A stretch of 64,000 nucleotides of DNA from Methylomonas sp. LL1 (lineage in GTDB: Bacteria > Pseudomonadota > Gammaproteobacteria > Methylococcales > Methylomonadaceae): NCBI RefSeq assembly GCF_015711015.1, contig NZ_CP064653.1, positions 2,666,001 through 2,730,000 of the forward strand. The letters run 5' to 3'. Shown here piece after piece: positions 63,155 to 64,000 of the stretch. Positions within the stretch are counted from its first letter, which is position 1; every line of letters starts with the position of its first letter. The position numbers and the translations under genes are program-made. The notes under the pieces are model-generated. The model worked only from the letters and a program-made list of their open reading frames with translations. It did no database searches and was not told where the DNA came from.

Positions 63155-64000
63155 ATGTGGTTGCGCATCCATGCCTTGTTAATCAAGGAATTCCTAAATC
63201 TGGTCAAGGACAAGAAAAGCCGCTTCGTGCTGATCGTACCGCCCATGGTGCAGTTGTTCGTGTTCGGCTATGCGGCGACTTTCGATCTTAATCAAGTACC
63301 GATCGCGATTTATAACCAAGACGCCGGCATCGCCTCGCGCGATTTGATCGCCCGCTTCAATGGCGCGCCAGCCTTCCGAGAAGTGCTGCGCATCGGGCAC
63401 CAGGCCCAAATCGCCGAAGCCTTGGACAGTAAACAAGTCTTACTGGTGCTGCATATCGACCGGCATTTCAGCCGCGATCTATTGAGCGGGCGCCAGCCGG
63501 CGATGGTGCAAATCCTGCTGGACGGCAGGGACTCCAATACCGCGCAGATCGCGCTGGGTTATGCGCAATCGGTACTGAGCGACTTCAATATGAACTGGGC
63601 GAGGGAAAGGCACATCCCGCTAGCGCCGGCGACATTGCAAACCCGCGCCTGGTTCAATCCGAACCTGGAAAGCCGCTGGTTCATCGTGCCCGGCATCGTC
63701 GGACTGATGACGCTGGTGGTAACCATGATCGTCACCGCGCTATCGGTGGCACGCGAGCGCGAGCAAGGCACCTTCGATCAATTGCTGGTAACTCCGTTTA
63801 CGCCAACCGAAATCCTGATCGGCAAGGCGATACCCGGTCTTATCATCGGCGTGCTCGAAGCCACGTTCGGTATCGTCATGGCGCTATTCTGGTTTCAGGT
63901 ACCCTTGCTCGGCAGTCTGGCGGCCTTGTATCTGGGCATCGTGCTATACGTGTTCTCGGTAATCGGCGTGGGGCTGATGATCTCGTCCATGTCGGTCACC
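63155..64000 (+). CDS. ABC-2 type permease (YbhR-like), 3' end beyond window
   Basis: 282 codons of a second ABC-2 permease, with no stop before the right edge. It begins MWLRIHALLIKEFLNLVKDKK and repeats the layout of its neighbour, with AREREQGTFDQLLVTPFTPTE. It starts 3 bp after the first permease. The adaptor, ATPase and two permeases match the YbhGFSR drug or toxic compound exporter. Confidence 0.93.
   Translation, partial: MWLRIHALLIKEFLNLVKDKKSRFVLIVPPMVQLFVFGYAATFDLNQVPIAIYNQDAGIASRDLIARFNGAPAFREVLRIGHQAQIAEALDSKQVLLVLHIDRHFSRDLLSGRQPAMVQILLDGRDSNTAQIALGYAQSVLSDFNMNWARERHIPLAPATLQTRAWFNPNLESRWFIVPGIVGLMTLVVTMIVTALSVAREREQGTFDQLLVTPFTPTEILIGKAIPGLIIGVLEATFGIVMALFWFQVPLLGSLAALYLGIVLYVFSVIGVGLMISSMSVT

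Overview
The window looks like a gammaproteobacterial chromosome, plausibly a Methylococcales/Methylomonas-type methanotroph; that placement is an impression from gene content and order and is not proven here. About 27 kb of it is the distal part of an integrative conjugative element (ICE), followed by about 36 kb of ordinary chromosome.

1-4.3 kb (cargo, minus strand): the N-terminal part of a type I restriction subunit HsdR runs off the left edge. Next to it is a two-gene operon of a nucleoid-associated (NA37/YejK-like) protein and a three-TM protein of unknown function, a candidate defence pair. 4.5-5.4 kb: DUF7706-like and AcaB/DUF1845-like ICE genes.

5.6-23.3 kb (plus strand): the recombination and accessory module of the SXT/R391-IncA/C type of element. 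It holds ssb, a Bet/RecT annealase, a YqaJ-type exonuclease, a MoxR-like AAA+ ATPase, a WGR-like protein, DUF3150, a CobT-like VWA/HEAAH protein, small unknown proteins, an adenine methyltransferase-DUF4942 fusion and a GHKL ATPase. Twelve transcription units each begin with a GC-rich leader made of four segments (G-C-G-C). In every copy segment 2 can pair with segment 1 or with segment 3, and a T-run and the ribosome binding site usually follow directly. Three of these units carry a second repeated RNA in front: about 80 nt, four hairpins, with compensatory base changes. Four proteins of the module end in acidic-aromatic tails (three in D-x-W-F, SSB in DDIPFF).

The GHKL gene is split in its ATP-binding G2 box by a 2515-bp group II intron whose excision restores the frame exactly. 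The intron-encoded reverse transcriptase is broken twice: a TAA at codon 33, and a 98-bp TA-flanked MITE. The nesting is therefore MITE in intron in GHKL gene in ICE.

23.4-27.2 kb: a zinc-ribbon membrane protein, then two tandem FlhDC-like pairs (AcaDC/SetDC-type master activators; the second FlhD-like protein is fused to a DUF4325/STAS-like domain), then an AlpA-like regulator. The element probably ends at the 3' end of tRNA-Asn.

27.3-64 kb (chromosome): tRNA-Asn, -Arg and -Ser with csrA; rbgA, nadA, aspS, pyrC; a lipid-A/glycan modification trio; argH; the yceD-rpmF-plsX-fabH-fabD-fabG operon; maf, an HDOD protein, a lytic transglycosylase, purT, a membrane MutS-like protein, hemH, folE and dusA. 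Then come two very large c-di-GMP proteins, one with two periplasmic-binding domains and a CZB domain, the other with an ethylene-receptor-like membrane domain, and finally a YbhGFSR-like ABC exporter cut by the right edge.
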